A stretch of 45,230 bases of DNA, from the IMG/VR virus record IMGVR_UViG_3300032265_001397, positions 1 through 45,230 of that record, one strand, 5' to 3'. This document shows positions 9,747 through 17,682 of this stretch, one piece after another. The notes beneath the pieces were generated by a model. It did no database searches, was not told where the DNA came from, and saw only the letters and a list, made by a program, of their open reading frames with translations. This DNA comes from a virus. The position numbers and the translations under genes are program-made. The stretch's first letter is position 1. Every line of letters begins with the position of its first letter.

Positions 9747-10565
9747 TTAGACAATTGTCCAAACGGTTGGTGTGTTAATTGTTACGGTTGCACCAGCATT
9801 AATAGTTATAGGCCCAGCGGACATAGCATTCTGATTTGATGGGATTTGATAGTCGGTTGTAATGGTTTGATCGTTTTGGTAAAAAACCAAGTCAGACCCC
9901 CCGCCTGTAGCCGCAACAGTGTTAACGCGGTTATCAGCATACCCAATATTTGTACCATCAGAATAAATAAGGCTACTGACAGACTGTTTAAGGTACACGC
10001 CAGTGCCACCCGCAGCCGTTACAGCATACACCGATGCAGGGCCAGTTGTCGCATTGGTAACAACCCATACACCACCTTTACCCGTGGGGAACACAAGATT
10101 GATTTGACCGTTATTGCCTTTGATTGTTGTAGTGGCAACCGTTTGCGATTGGCTAACCGTGTATGTACCGTTACCGCCCGTTGTGCCCGTCAACTGAGCT
10201 ACGATTGTGGTCCCTGTGCTTACACCCGTTCCGCTGATAACGTTTCCAACGGATATAGTTCCTGTAACACCCGTAATTGTCAAAACAGTGCCGGACATAG
10301 ACCCAGACCCCGAAAACACGTACGTAGAACCTGTATCGCCCGTAAGGTTAATGCGTTGGTTGACAAAATCAGGGGGAACAGTCGATGTGCCCGTTGTACC
10401 AATTGTCTGGGTAGTAGCAGACGCATTAAGGGTATAGGATTTTGTTGACCCTAATGCCGCGTCCAAGTAATACCAATCGGTGTTAAGAATTGGCCCCCAC
10501 GAACCAATTTCCGTACCGGGGTCAACTACATCAAGGGCTTTGTTGGTAGTAACTGTGTAGCTCAT
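9747..10565 (-). CDS. Tail-fibre-like structural protein with shared C-terminal cap
   Basis: 272 residues, rich in Thr, Gly, Ser and Val, in short beta-strand periodicity typical of fibres. A middle module (residues about 105-150) contains [27 protein letters not shown] and [11 protein letters not shown]; related modules occur in the fibre proteins at 14299-15378 and 15391-16260. The last 50 residues ([18 protein letters not shown], then [18 protein letters not shown]) match, position for position in pattern, the C-terminus of the 984-aa fibre at 17682-20636. This module looks like a detachable C-terminal tip or trimerisation cap. The role as a fibre or appendage is inferred from composition and neighbours. 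Confidence 0.75.
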   Translation of the reverse strand: MSYTVTTNKALDVVDPGTEIGSWGPILNTDWYYLDAALGSTKSYTLNASATTQTIGTTGTSTVPPDFVNQRINLTGDTGSTYVFSGSGSMSGTVLTITGVTGTISVGNVISGTGVSTGTTIVAQLTGTTGGNGTYTVSQSQTVATTTIKGNNGQINLVFPTGKGGVWVVTNATTGPASVYAVTAAGGTGVYLKQSVSSLIYSDGTNIGYADNRVNTVAATGGGSDLVFYQNDQTITTDYQIPSNQNAMSAGPITINAGATVTINTPTVWTIV

Positions 10566-10577
10566 TGTCAGGTTCCC

Positions 10578-10925
10578 TTACGAGTACGATATACTTGCCA
10601 CTTGACTAGTACCGGGTACGTAAACAAGACCGTTTGTAAACGGGAAGTTTAGATTTGTCACGCCAACGGTGTTGGGGATTACAAATATTAAGTTTGTAGC
10701 ACCCGCGCCGTTTATCGTACTGCTATCATAAATTGCGCCAGTTGTAGCCCCCGCCGTTGTAACATTTATTGAATAAACGCGGCCACTTTGCGAAGAAACA
10801 ACAGTTGATGCGGATAAACCCAAAGAACGAGATTGGGCAAACCCCTGTTTGTAAAATTGATTTGCGCTGTTCAACGCAACAACAACGTTTTTTAACGAAG
10901 AAAGGAGATCATCTGTAGAAGCCAT
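10578..10925 (-). CDS. Small structural protein, unknown function
   Basis: 115 residues. There is a short helical N-terminus (about 1-35) followed by a Thr/Gly/Val-rich beta region with SGRVYSINVTTAG and NLIFVIPNTVGVTNLNFPF. The start overlaps the stop of the nozzle-like gene by one base (TAATG) and the gene sits directly upstream of a fibre gene. It is therefore part of the tail module. The beta part resembles small phage tail or decoration proteins that present NGLVYVPGT-type strands, but I cannot name a family. Likely a virion component. Confidence 0.65.
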   Translation of the reverse strand: MASTDDLLSSLKNVVVALNSANQFYKQGFAQSRSLGLSASTVVSSQSGRVYSINVTTAGATTGAIYDSSTINGAGATNLIFVIPNTVGVTNLNFPFTNGLVYVPGTSQVASISYS

Positions 10926-13219
10926 TAGTACTTCCCATCCGGCGCAAGCCTGTAACGAATTTTACCCAGTCTCCAAAACTGTTCGCCGCCAACAACAACG
11001 CCCTGATTATCCGTAGACCCGATAGTAAATGAAAACAAACGACCACGAATCCGCACGGATAAATATTCCGTCTGTTGGGTTATTGGATATGGGCCATAAG
11101 AAATGGGCGTGTCTCCGGGGTAGTTAACGGAGTTAATGGTAAGGTACACCGTTGCGGGCTGGGCAGAACCGGAATACGTATTCCATTTCATATCGGGCCA
11201 CACTTGATCGACAAAGACTAACTGGTCCCCCTCCATCATTGAAAAATAACCCGTTGTGAAATTGGAATTCATTGGAAGGCCAGCCGCAGAATTCCCCATT
11301 TCGTGCTGGTACAAAATGTTATCTGAACCAGCGGCAATTGGTTGACCCAACACAGATTGATCAATCCATGCGGTGCGTCCCAGTGTGCCGTAGTCCCACG
11401 TCTGCAAGACGGTATTAAACTTGACGTAAGAATCGTTTTCGCCAGACGTGCTATTTACGGATGGGTAGAACCACCAAATTTCGTTAAAAGATGTGTTAGC
11501 GGCTGCACGAATATTATTGACGTATGCCGTATTTAAATTTTGAAACACGACATCCCAAACCGGGCAAGGGATTGGTTGGACGCCGTTTGCAGATAACATA
11601 AAGAACTGCTTCTGCGACATCCAATAGGTCATATTGCTTAACTGGGTCGCGGCTTTCGGGGCAATCAATCCGCAGTTAGAACCGATTTTGTTGAACCCAT
11701 ACACAAGCGGAGGCCCGACATACTGCATCGCCCACGCGTCAAGGTCGGTCCAAATAATCCCCTGCTGTGGTCCCTGCATGCACGAAACAATGCGACTGCC
11801 AGTCGGGATTCGGAAAGACCCCGCTTGGTTAATCGATTGTGCAATCCAATTATTGTAGTTGGATACGTCTGACCACCGAAGGAGGAGCGGATCAGATATG
11901 CTGGTAAATGAAGAGCCCCACGCAACAAGTTGCTGTTGCGGCATTGCTACAAATACACCTTGGTTTACAAGGGGCGCGTTTTGAATGTATGTGCCATTTG
12001 TCAGATAATACCCCGGGGTATAGGCGAAGATAGGCCCGCCTACAGGGCATATAATCAGTGTTTCGCCCCAACTGTCCAAGAACCAGTCAGACGCTGTTAC
12101 ATTGGTCCCGGATACAGCACCGGATGCAGTGCCGCCATACGCATTCGCCCCGTACGCATTTGCACCGTAAGCGGTAGCTGGATACGGCGGAAGAGCGGAA
12201 TAGTAGTAAACAATGTTCGCGTTGCCAGAATTCTCAAACACAGAGTCCGTAGAAGTTGCGGTGTTCGCGGCAATGAACGCAAAATTGTTTGCATCATACG
12301 GCGTTGGAAGAACCGTATATGAACCACTCAAAGTTATGCCGCCTACGGTTGTGGGCACGTTAACGGAAAAAGACCCGTTAGGGGCGTAACCGTGGTTAGG
12401 CAAAAGAACGCTGACAACAGGGGAATTGTTCGTTGTGGTAAAATACGGAACCTGACCCGAAAAATTGGCTGTGTGTGCGCCGGACCCCGCAACAGTAGTG
12501 TTAATCAACGCGCCTGTAGGAGTTAGCGAGATACTAAACGTTGTCGAGCTGACATTGCGAACAAAGTATGTTGTGCCCGCCGTAATGCCTGTCGGAAGCG
12601 CACCAGTTGTCGTAAATTTTACAACCGTACCGGATGGCGGGGCCGCAGCAACAGTAATAACAACCGGAGATGCAACAGGAATAGTTGCCCCTTGTGCGGT
12701 CGTGTAAGTCGCGGCAGTGTTGTCTATAATCGTGTATTGAGTCGCACTTGGCGTGGTGTTAATGGGGTAAACACCAGAAATTATTGTTCCGCCAATGCTT
12801 ACGGGCACTGGGAAATAAGCATACGTATACGCGTTAGTGTTGCTGTCAGCGTCATTGACGGTAATTGTTGCCGACCCAGACGTTGCTGACATATTAACAA
12901 CGTTGTTAGTTGTCGCTGACCGGGGAGTAACGTCCGTTGGATAGACGGTTGAAGCCGTCCACGCGTAAACTGCGCCAGTGCAGGCAATACCCAACCATGT
13001 TTTGCCATTCAAATCTTCCCACGCTTTTAAGGCCCGCACAGTCGTGTTGAACGGGGTAGGAAGAAACTTGACCCACCCGCCCAAACGTTGCGGGTAGGCG
13101 GCCCCCGGCTTGTCTGGAAGAAACCGGATAAGATTCGATGACGAAATAGCGGCTTCGTTTAAAGCGGGGGTCTTTATCAGATCAACGCCCGGCTGGAGAG
13201 TTAGTGCTGCGTGAGGCAT
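10925..13219 (-). CDS. Tail nozzle / P22 gp10-like stabilisation protein
   Basis: 764 residues. The N-terminus (GVDLIKTPALNE, NLIRFLPDKPGAAYPQRLG, GWVKFL) has the layout of podovirus nozzle or packaged-DNA stabilisation proteins, which begin with a 'source' statement and a beta-propeller strand. A Thr/Val-rich insert (about 110-330) resembles the Ig-like modules of neighbouring fibres. After it come propeller-like repeats with aromatic strands (LVAWGSSFTSISDPLLLRW, YWMSQKQFFMLSANGVQP, WWFYPSVNS). Such proteins cap the portal-adaptor channel below the head. The gene lies three bases after the SU10-like adaptor gene, which fits a connector assembly. Assignment rests on the N-terminal pattern and context; a different neck or tail tube role is possible. 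Confidence 0.65.
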   Translation of the reverse strand: MPHAALTLQPGVDLIKTPALNEAAISSSNLIRFLPDKPGAAYPQRLGGWVKFLPTPFNTTVRALKAWEDLNGKTWLGIACTGAVYAWTASTVYPTDVTPRSATTNNVVNMSATSGSATITVNDADSNTNAYTYAYFPVPVSIGGTIISGVYPINTTPSATQYTIIDNTAATYTTAQGATIPVASPVVITVAAAPPSGTVVKFTTTGALPTGITAGTTYFVRNVSSTTFSISLTPTGALINTTVAGSGAHTANFSGQVPYFTTTNNSPVVSVLLPNHGYAPNGSFSVNVPTTVGGITLSGSYTVLPTPYDANNFAFIAANTATSTDSVFENSGNANIVYYYSALPPYPATAYGANAYGANAYGGTASGAVSGTNVTASDWFLDSWGETLIICPVGGPIFAYTPGYYLTNGTYIQNAPLVNQGVFVAMPQQQLVAWGSSFTSISDPLLLRWSDVSNYNNWIAQSINQAGSFRIPTGSRIVSCMQGPQQGIIWTDLDAWAMQYVGPPLVYGFNKIGSNCGLIAPKAATQLSNMTYWMSQKQFFMLSANGVQPIPCPVWDVVFQNLNTAYVNNIRAAANTSFNEIWWFYPSVNSTSGENDSYVKFNTVLQTWDYGTLGRTAWIDQSVLGQPIAAGSDNILYQHEMGNSAAGLPMNSNFTTGYFSMMEGDQLVFVDQVWPDMKWNTYSGSAQPATVYLTINSVNYPGDTPISYGPYPITQQTEYLSVRIRGRLFSFTIGSTDNQGVVVGGEQFWRLGKIRYRLAPDGKY

Positions 13220-13222
13220 GGG

Positions 13223-13918
13223 TTACCTCGTTGGCGAAGCGGCAAGGGATGGGGATTGCGATGTCCAGCCAGAAGCCTCAAACTTCTTACGCGCTTCTTC
13301 AACCATCGCGCCTTTGAGTAGGGTTTGATACTGCGACTCGTACGTGACAGCCATCTGCGGATCGTTGGACGAGGCACTTGTAAAATTGCGCTGGTATGCG
13401 GAAATGTAAACCATAGATGCCATGATAAATACATCCGGCAAATATTGACTGATGAACGTCGAGGTATTTGTAGACGAGAGCGTTGGGAAACGTTGGGTGC
13501 CGACCACTGTAAACGTGTACGCCTGATCTGGTATAGGAGCCACGAGCATAAGGTTGTCGTTGAACGGGGCAAAATACTGCGGCAAACCTTGCGTTGATCC
13601 TTGTGGGTATACCGCGTAAATCCATTCTTTTGTGACGGGCGTTAACTGGGACACGTAGTTTGTTGCGGGGTCCGTAACGCCAATGTTCTCCATGACAACA
13701 AACGGGTAACCTTGCGTAAGTTGCAAATTGTATGAACCAGCGGTGCCCGTGTAAGTACCAGTGCCTGACGTGTTCAAAAAGTCCAAATCACGCTGCATGC
13801 GCAATTCGGCGTAATCAATCATGGATGGAATGATTATCTGGAAATTGGGGTCAGAAACCGGAACAACGGCCATTGTTGCGATTTGCGTAACATATGTATT
13901 GTATGTAAGACCGCTCAT
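13223..13918 (-). CDS. Head-tail adaptor protein (SU10-like adaptor family)
   Basis: 231 residues. The sequence starts with a helical segment (TYVTQIATMAVVPVSD), then IIPSMIDYAELRMQRDLDFL, a pattern I know from the phage adaptor family that sits between portal and tail in podoviruses. A beta domain follows (GYPFVVMENIGVTDP, LTPVTKEWIYAVYPQGS, MLVAPIPDQAYTFTVVGTQR). The protein closes with helices (LPDVFIMASMVYISAYQRNF and YQTLLKGAMVEEARKKFE). Adaptors form a dodecameric ring below the portal. It precedes the nozzle-like gene by three bases, so the two products probably assemble onto each other. Confidence 0.7.
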   Translation of the reverse strand: MSGLTYNTYVTQIATMAVVPVSDPNFQIIIPSMIDYAELRMQRDLDFLNTSGTGTYTGTAGSYNLQLTQGYPFVVMENIGVTDPATNYVSQLTPVTKEWIYAVYPQGSTQGLPQYFAPFNDNLMLVAPIPDQAYTFTVVGTQRFPTLSSTNTSTFISQYLPDVFIMASMVYISAYQRNFTSASSNDPQMAVTYESQYQTLLKGAMVEEARKKFEASGWTSQSPSLAASPTR

Positions 13919-13932
13919 CGCATTAGTCCTTG

Positions 13933-14124
13933 TTAGTCAGAAGACTTCGTGTTCTTTACATCACGCAGTACAATAAAAACCCGGCACATGATAACAAAAA
14001 AACCAATAATAGTCATGATAAAGTGTAGCCAATCATTTAAATTAACGGCCCACAACGGCATTGTAATAATACCGCCCGTTATTGCCGAATCGATTGCTAG
14101 ATTTGTTTCATGATTTGGTGTCAT
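13933..14124 (-). CDS. Small membrane protein, holin candidate
   Basis: 63 residues with a strongly hydrophobic stretch (WLHFIMTIIGFFVIMCRVFIV, about residues 32-52). It is preceded by a weaker apolar segment (SAITGGIITMPLWAV, about 13-27) and followed by a charged tail (LRDVKNTKSSD). Short length, one or two membrane spans and a basic/charged C-terminus are the general features of phage holins. It is the only convincing membrane protein in the window. No endolysin gene lies beside it; the only hydrolase-like domain seen is in the 1246-aa virion protein. Assignment as holin is inference; a membrane-anchored tail or superinfection-related protein is an alternative. Confidence 0.6.
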   Translation of the reverse strand: MTPNHETNLAIDSAITGGIITMPLWAVNLNDWLHFIMTIIGFFVIMCRVFIVLRDVKNTKSSD

Positions 14125-14127
14125 GGC

Positions 14128-14295
14128 TCACTCGCTTGGCGGTTCGGATTCGTTGACTTTTGATGCATTTGCAAGCTGTTCTTCCGCATCAATTTTAATG
14201 CGGTGAATCAATTCAGCCACTTCCATGTAAGGCCGTTGGCCCAATGCCGTGAGGATCATGTTCACTTGTTCAATGCTCAAAGAAAGGTTGACCAT
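14128..14295 (-). CDS. Small conserved phage protein (55 aa) beside fibre genes
   Basis: Found by direct translation; 55 residues from the ATG at 14295 to a TGA, then GCC and the ATG of the holin candidate. The protein begins MVNLSLSIEQVNMILTALGQ and continues RPYMEVAELIHRIKIDAEEQ. I recognise the pattern 'L..eqvn.Il.aLg..p...v..Li.kI...a..Q' from very small proteins encoded next to tail fibres in many environmental phages. It is predicted to be fully helical. Its function is unknown to me; proximity suggests a fibre-associated or lysis-associated role. Confidence 0.75.
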   Translation of the reverse strand: MVNLSLSIEQVNMILTALGQRPYMEVAELIHRIKIDAEEQLANASKVNESEPPSE

Positions 14296-14298
14296 GTT

Positions 14299-15378
14299 TT
14301 ACTCGTATTGGATGTTAAGGGAGCCAGCGTCAAAATTGTCCGTGCCACCTACAGTGGTTAGCGTTATGATGTTCAACGCGCCCGCCAAAGTTACGGTACC
14401 GGAAGTCATGGACGAAAGCGGCGTTGTGGTTGCGTTGCCCAAAAGACCGGAGGCCACCCAGATATTGCCAGACACGTTATAAATAGTAACAACACCAGAC
14501 CAAGCGTATGTGGCAGCGTTTTGGTAAATTGGGAAACCAGCAGTTGAAGAAGAAGTTGCACCCGATGAGCTTGCAATACCAGTAGTTTGCGCGGAATAAC
14601 CGGAAGTAGTAGGAACGCCTCCCGTTCCAATTTGAACAAGAAAAAAGTTAGTACCATTTGTTGAAACGCCGTTAAATGCTAACGTGATGCGTTTAGCCCA
14701 AGAAGGAATATTTAAAAATGATTGACCTACGACTGTAATAGTTGTCGATGCAGTTGTCTGCGACGTGTTAACCGTATATGTTCCAGTGCCGCCCGTGCCA
14801 GTCCCCAGAGCGGTAATGGTAGTTCCAGCCGTAACGCCTGTGCCAGTGAGGACTTGTCCAACGGAAACAGTGCCGGAGCCTACGGCGGTAACCGTCATGG
14901 TAGTTCCGGCTATGGAAGCCGTAAAAGACGTTGTCGTTGTCGGCACTGCTGTACCCGACACCAGCATCAAGTTACCAGCGGTACCCGTCAGAATGCCTGC
15001 CGTGGACAACTGCATCTGCTGGGTGCCGTTGGTGTAGAACGACAATGGCAGATACGTACCCGTACCGTTGATACCAGACACAAGTTGCACATCCGTGCTG
15101 GCGTTGGTCGCAATTAGAATCTTGCTAGCGTTGGTTGGATCAGCAGCATTTGCCGCCTGCCATGATGCGGCTGTGCTTGTGCCGTTTGGCAGTGCATAGA
15201 TGCCCGTGGAACCGTTAGTGGTAGTGGTTTGGAAGTTGGTGCGGCTTGCTACGGTAGCATTGGTATAGTCGCCAAGGACTTTCCCGCCGAAGGTTGTGCC
15301 ACCGCTTGAGTCAAGGGTGATGTTACTAGCGGAGGATGCGCCGTCTTTGATAATTGTGGCCTGTAATGTACCCGACAT
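14299..15378 (-). CDS. Tail-fibre-like protein, paralogue of next gene
   Basis: 359 residues. The N-terminal 130 residues ([54 protein letters not shown]) are typical of phage fibre shafts. A central Thr/Gly module ([20 protein letters not shown] to ASTTITVV) is followed by [20 protein letters not shown] and a beta-rich C-domain ending [11 protein letters not shown]. The central and C-terminal parts are clearly paralogous to the 289-aa protein upstream. This C-domain looks like a receptor-binding or tip domain duplicated and diverged. The gene is four bases before the 55-aa gene. Confidence 0.75.
   Translation of the reverse strand: MSGTLQATIIKDGASSASNITLDSSGGTTFGGKVLGDYTNATVASRTNFQTTTTNGSTGIYALPNGTSTAASWQAANAADPTNASKILIATNASTDVQLVSGINGTGTYLPLSFYTNGTQQMQLSTAGILTGTAGNLMLVSGTAVPTTTTSFTASIAGTTMTVTAVGSGTVSVGQVLTGTGVTAGTTITALGTGTGGTGTYTVNTSQTTASTTITVVGQSFLNIPSWAKRITLAFNGVSTNGTNFFLVQIGTGGVPTTSGYSAQTTGIASSSGATSSSTAGFPIYQNAATYAWSGVVTIYNVSGNIWVASGLLGNATTTPLSSMTSGTVTLAGALNIITLTTVGGTDNFDAGSLNIQYE
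14690..14945 (-). repeat. Thr/Gly fibre module plus FLNIPSW segment, copy A
   Basis: Encodes TTSFTASIA through ASTTITVV and FLNIPSW in the 359-aa fibre protein. A clearly related stretch at 15790-16045 in the next gene is copy B. Confidence 0.65.
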
Positions 15379-15390
15379 AACGTAATCCTC

Positions 15391-16260
15391 TTATTCGTAC
15401 AGAATGTTGATAGAGCCAGCGTCAAATGTAGCCGTACCAGTTGATGTAACCCGCACTAAATTTACAACCCCAGCCATAGCTACAACTCCAGCAGTTGTAT
15501 CTTGCAAGTTAGTTACTGTGCCAGCCAAAATCCCTGTGCAAGTCCATGTATTACCAGTAATGTTTGTAATGACCAGATTACCTGTTGCTAAGTTAGCCGC
15601 TACGCCAAGAGCAACACACTCAAAACCGCTTCCGCTATATGCGTTAGTTGAAACAGCTATAGCTTGAAGTCTAGTTGATGAACCTGTATATCCTGATGTT
15701 GTAGGAACCCCGCCTGTGCCTAATTGGACAGTTAGTGCATCGGTATTACTAAGGCTTACACCATTAAACATTACAGTAATACGTTTTACCCAAGACGGGA
15801 TGTTTAAAAAATCAACGGCCACAACCGTTATTGTGGTTGACGATGTTGTCTGCGATGCACTGACCGTATACGTCCCGGTGCTACCCGCTGTGCCCGTTAA
15901 CTGGGCCGTAATTGTTGTGCCAGCGGTTACCCCCGTGCCTGTAAGAACCAACCCGACAGCAAGAGTTCCAGACCCCACGGCAGTAACTGTCATTGTGGTT
16001 GCGGCAATGGAAGCCGTGAACGATGTGGTAGCAGTAGATACTGCGGTTCCTTGCACCACCGGGTAAACAATGCCTGTAGCTCCCGCAACGGTGCTTGAAC
16101 CAGTAATAGCACCTGTGACAGCCAACGTGCTGCTCATGGTAGCCGCCCCAGTTACAGCCAAAGTGCCTGCAACGGTGACATTGTTAAGCGCATCCGTACC
16201 AGTGGTATCGGAAATGCCGTTGGTTGTAATACCCGTTGAACCGTTGATTGTAACTGCCAT
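15391..16260 (-). CDS. Tail-fibre-like protein, paralogue of previous gene
   Basis: 289 residues. The N-terminus ([20 protein letters not shown]) is a very common fibre opening. Next come repeats of TLAVTGA, then the [20 protein letters not shown] to SSTTITVV module, then [20 protein letters not shown] and a beta-rich C-domain ending [11 protein letters not shown]. Compared with its neighbour at 14299-15378, the module and C-domain are shared, but the N-terminal shaft is different. That is the pattern expected when fibre heads are swapped between shafts. It is likely a virion appendage subunit with host-recognition potential. Confidence 0.75.
   Translation of the reverse strand: MAVTINGSTGITTNGISDTTGTDALNNVTVAGTLAVTGAATMSSTLAVTGAITGSSTVAGATGIVYPVVQGTAVSTATTSFTASIAATTMTVTAVGSGTLAVGLVLTGTGVTAGTTITAQLTGTAGSTGTYTVSASQTTSSTTITVVAVDFLNIPSWVKRITVMFNGVSLSNTDALTVQLGTGGVPTTSGYTGSSTRLQAIAVSTNAYSGSGFECVALGVAANLATGNLVITNITGNTWTCTGILAGTVTNLQDTTAGVVAMAGVVNLVRVTSTGTATFDAGSINILYE
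15790..16045 (-). repeat. Thr/Gly fibre module plus FLNIPSW segment, copy B
   Basis: Encodes the matching module in the 289-aa fibre protein. The two copies are about 1.1 kb apart and similar in both DNA and protein, so they could recombine. Confidence 0.65.
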
Positions 16261-16264
16261 TGTC

Positions 16265-16531
16265 TTAACCCTTCACAATATTCACGAGGCGGCTATTTGG
16301 TTCTAACGCGATAAATGCATGATATTGACCAATGTCAAAATCAACAACATCACCGCATTTTGACACCATCTCCCAACCATCACCAACCATTTTAAACGAG
16401 CCACGGGCCACAATAGAAATATGAACCGTAGTCTCATCATGTGTATGGCGCGTCAGTTCGTCACCTTCGTTTTCGAAGTCGTATATGCCGCCAGTCAATT
16501 TCCCGTAAGCAAGTGGCTTGTTAAGCAACAT
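16265..16531 (-). CDS. Small cupin-fold protein
   Basis: 88 residues from the ATG at 16531, chosen over a longer upstream start because the longer N-terminus is only the overlapping proline-rich gene read in another frame. The sequence has H29-T-H31 and H37, then a Gly at 44, and a second motif [14 protein letters not shown] with H71. This spacing fits the two-motif metal-binding cupin core in its minimal single-domain form. The fold can bind metals or sugars; no substrate can be named. The start overlaps the end of the preceding gene by 11 bases, so it is co-translated with tail-fibre-associated genes. A role in fibre maturation or as a passenger metabolic gene is possible. Confidence 0.65.
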   Translation of the reverse strand: MLLNKPLAYGKLTGGIYDFENEGDELTRHTHDETTVHISIVARGSFKMVGDGWEMVSKCGDVVDFDIGQYHAFIALEPNSRLVNIVKG

Positions 16532-16751
16532 TGGGAGGAGCCTGTGCTGGAGGAGGAGGAGGGGCGGGAATAACCACACAAGCATCGCCAGACCAATACC
16601 ACTGATCTGCTACCACATCATCAGCGCAAACAACCCAAAACAATGGCGGAGCAACTTCAAATGGCGTTGCGCTTACCTCGGCAATGCGTTCGCCAAGCAA
16701 AGAGCCATCGTAGGAATAAACTTTTTCTTCAGGAGAGATAAGAGCGTTCAT
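16521..16751 (-). CDS. Small tail-associated protein with poly-proline tail
   Basis: 76 residues from the ATG at 16751; an in-frame upstream TTG is a weaker choice. It begins MNALISPEEKVYSYDGSLLG and contains ERIAEVSATPFEVAPPLFW and VADQWYWSGDACV, ending in [16 protein letters not shown]. The opening 'alispe..v..yDG..l' with 'rIaeV....FeVa.plfWv' is one I know from short proteins encoded beside phage tail-fibre genes. It may be a fibre chaperone or a small attached tip protein. The proline run gives a stiff C-terminus. Function is not established. Confidence 0.7.
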   Translation of the reverse strand: MNALISPEEKVYSYDGSLLGERIAEVSATPFEVAPPLFWVVCADDVVADQWYWSGDACVVIPAPPPPPAQAPPNVA

Positions 16752-16755
16752 GTCA

Positions 16756-17682
16756 TCACCACTCAATAATTACGACACCAGTGCCGCCGACCGCACCCGC
16801 GTAATGATTTCCTACACCCGATGATCCGCCAGCGCCGCCGCCAGTACTTGTTGCTCCAGCAGCACCAGCACCATTAGTAGACCCTCTACCACCGCCACCA
16901 AGCAATGAGTTACCCCCACTGCTGCCAATACCGTAAAAAGAAGAACAACCGAGGGTAAAAAATGTAGTAGGAGAGCCACCGCCTCCGGCAATATTAAGAT
17001 TGCCTGAGCTTCCTATTCCACCCGCTGCCCCACTAGTATTTGTTTGTCCGGCTGCACTACCAGCGCCGCCTGTTGCAGTTGCATATGCGCCAAAAGAAGA
17101 TGAGCCTCCAGTACCGCCAGCATTTAACCCGCCAACTCCGCTATCGGCACCAGCAGTACCGCCAGCACCGACGGTTACTGCGACAGTACCGCCGGGGGTA
17201 AGACCCGTAACAACCCGGATTGCCGCCCCACCTGCGCCGCCCCCAGAAGAAGAACTTTGACTGGCAACGTTACCAGAACCACCGCCACCAGCAACAACCG
17301 TGACTTTACAAGTGGTAATACCAGTCGGCACGGTCCAAGTCAGTGAGCTTGTGCTGTTCCAAACAAGCGATGAACCCGTGGAGTTGGATGCCGCTGTAGT
17401 AGTGCCAACTGCCATGTTGGAAAAGCCGCCAGCCGCAGTGCTTGCAAGCGTAATTGATCCTGCGGCATTGGTAACAGTGATACCCGTGCCTGCCGTAATG
17501 GTGGCGGCGGTATAATCCGTGCCGTTACCAATCGGTATCTGACCATTGGTTGGCGCAGTCGTTGTGCTTTGTGCTACAAGCGAACCGCTCCCCGCAGGAA
17601 GGGTAAGCGTATTACTCGCAGCAGTAGCAGCCGCTTGAAGTTGGGTGTACCCGGAAGTGGCACCGTTAAGTTTGATAGGCAT
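16756..17682 (-). CDS. Glycine-rich tail fibre / adhesin-like protein
   Basis: 308 residues from the ATG at 17682, which overlaps the stop of the 984-aa fibre (TAATG). Residues 1-115 form a normal fibre start (MPIKLNGATSGYTQLQAAAT). From about 120 the protein becomes extremely glycine-rich (VTVVAGGGGSGN, GGGAGGAAI, LLGGGGRGSTNGAG, ATSTGGGAGGSSG), ending in GGTGVVIIEW. The strand CKVTVVAGGGGSG and the closing VVIIEW are standard for phage Gly-rich adhesin tips, built from packed polyglycine helices, as in T-even gp38-type adhesins. It is a good candidate for the host-range determinant. The receptor cannot be predicted. Confidence 0.75.
   Translation of the reverse strand: MPIKLNGATSGYTQLQAAATAASNTLTLPAGSGSLVAQSTTTAPTNGQIPIGNGTDYTAATITAGTGITVTNAAGSITLASTAAGGFSNMAVGTTTAASNSTGSSLVWNSTSSLTWTVPTGITTCKVTVVAGGGGSGNVASQSSSSGGGAGGAAIRVVTGLTPGGTVAVTVGAGGTAGADSGVGGLNAGGTGGSSSFGAYATATGGAGSAAGQTNTSGAAGGIGSSGNLNIAGGGGSPTTFFTLGCSSFYGIGSSGGNSLLGGGGRGSTNGAGAAGATSTGGGAGGSSGVGNHYAGAVGGTGVVIIEW

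Noticed and set aside
13933-14295. Complete holin-endolysin lysis cassette
   Set aside because: Only the membrane protein is present; the neighbouring 55-aa gene is a helical non-membrane protein and no endolysin or spanin gene was found.
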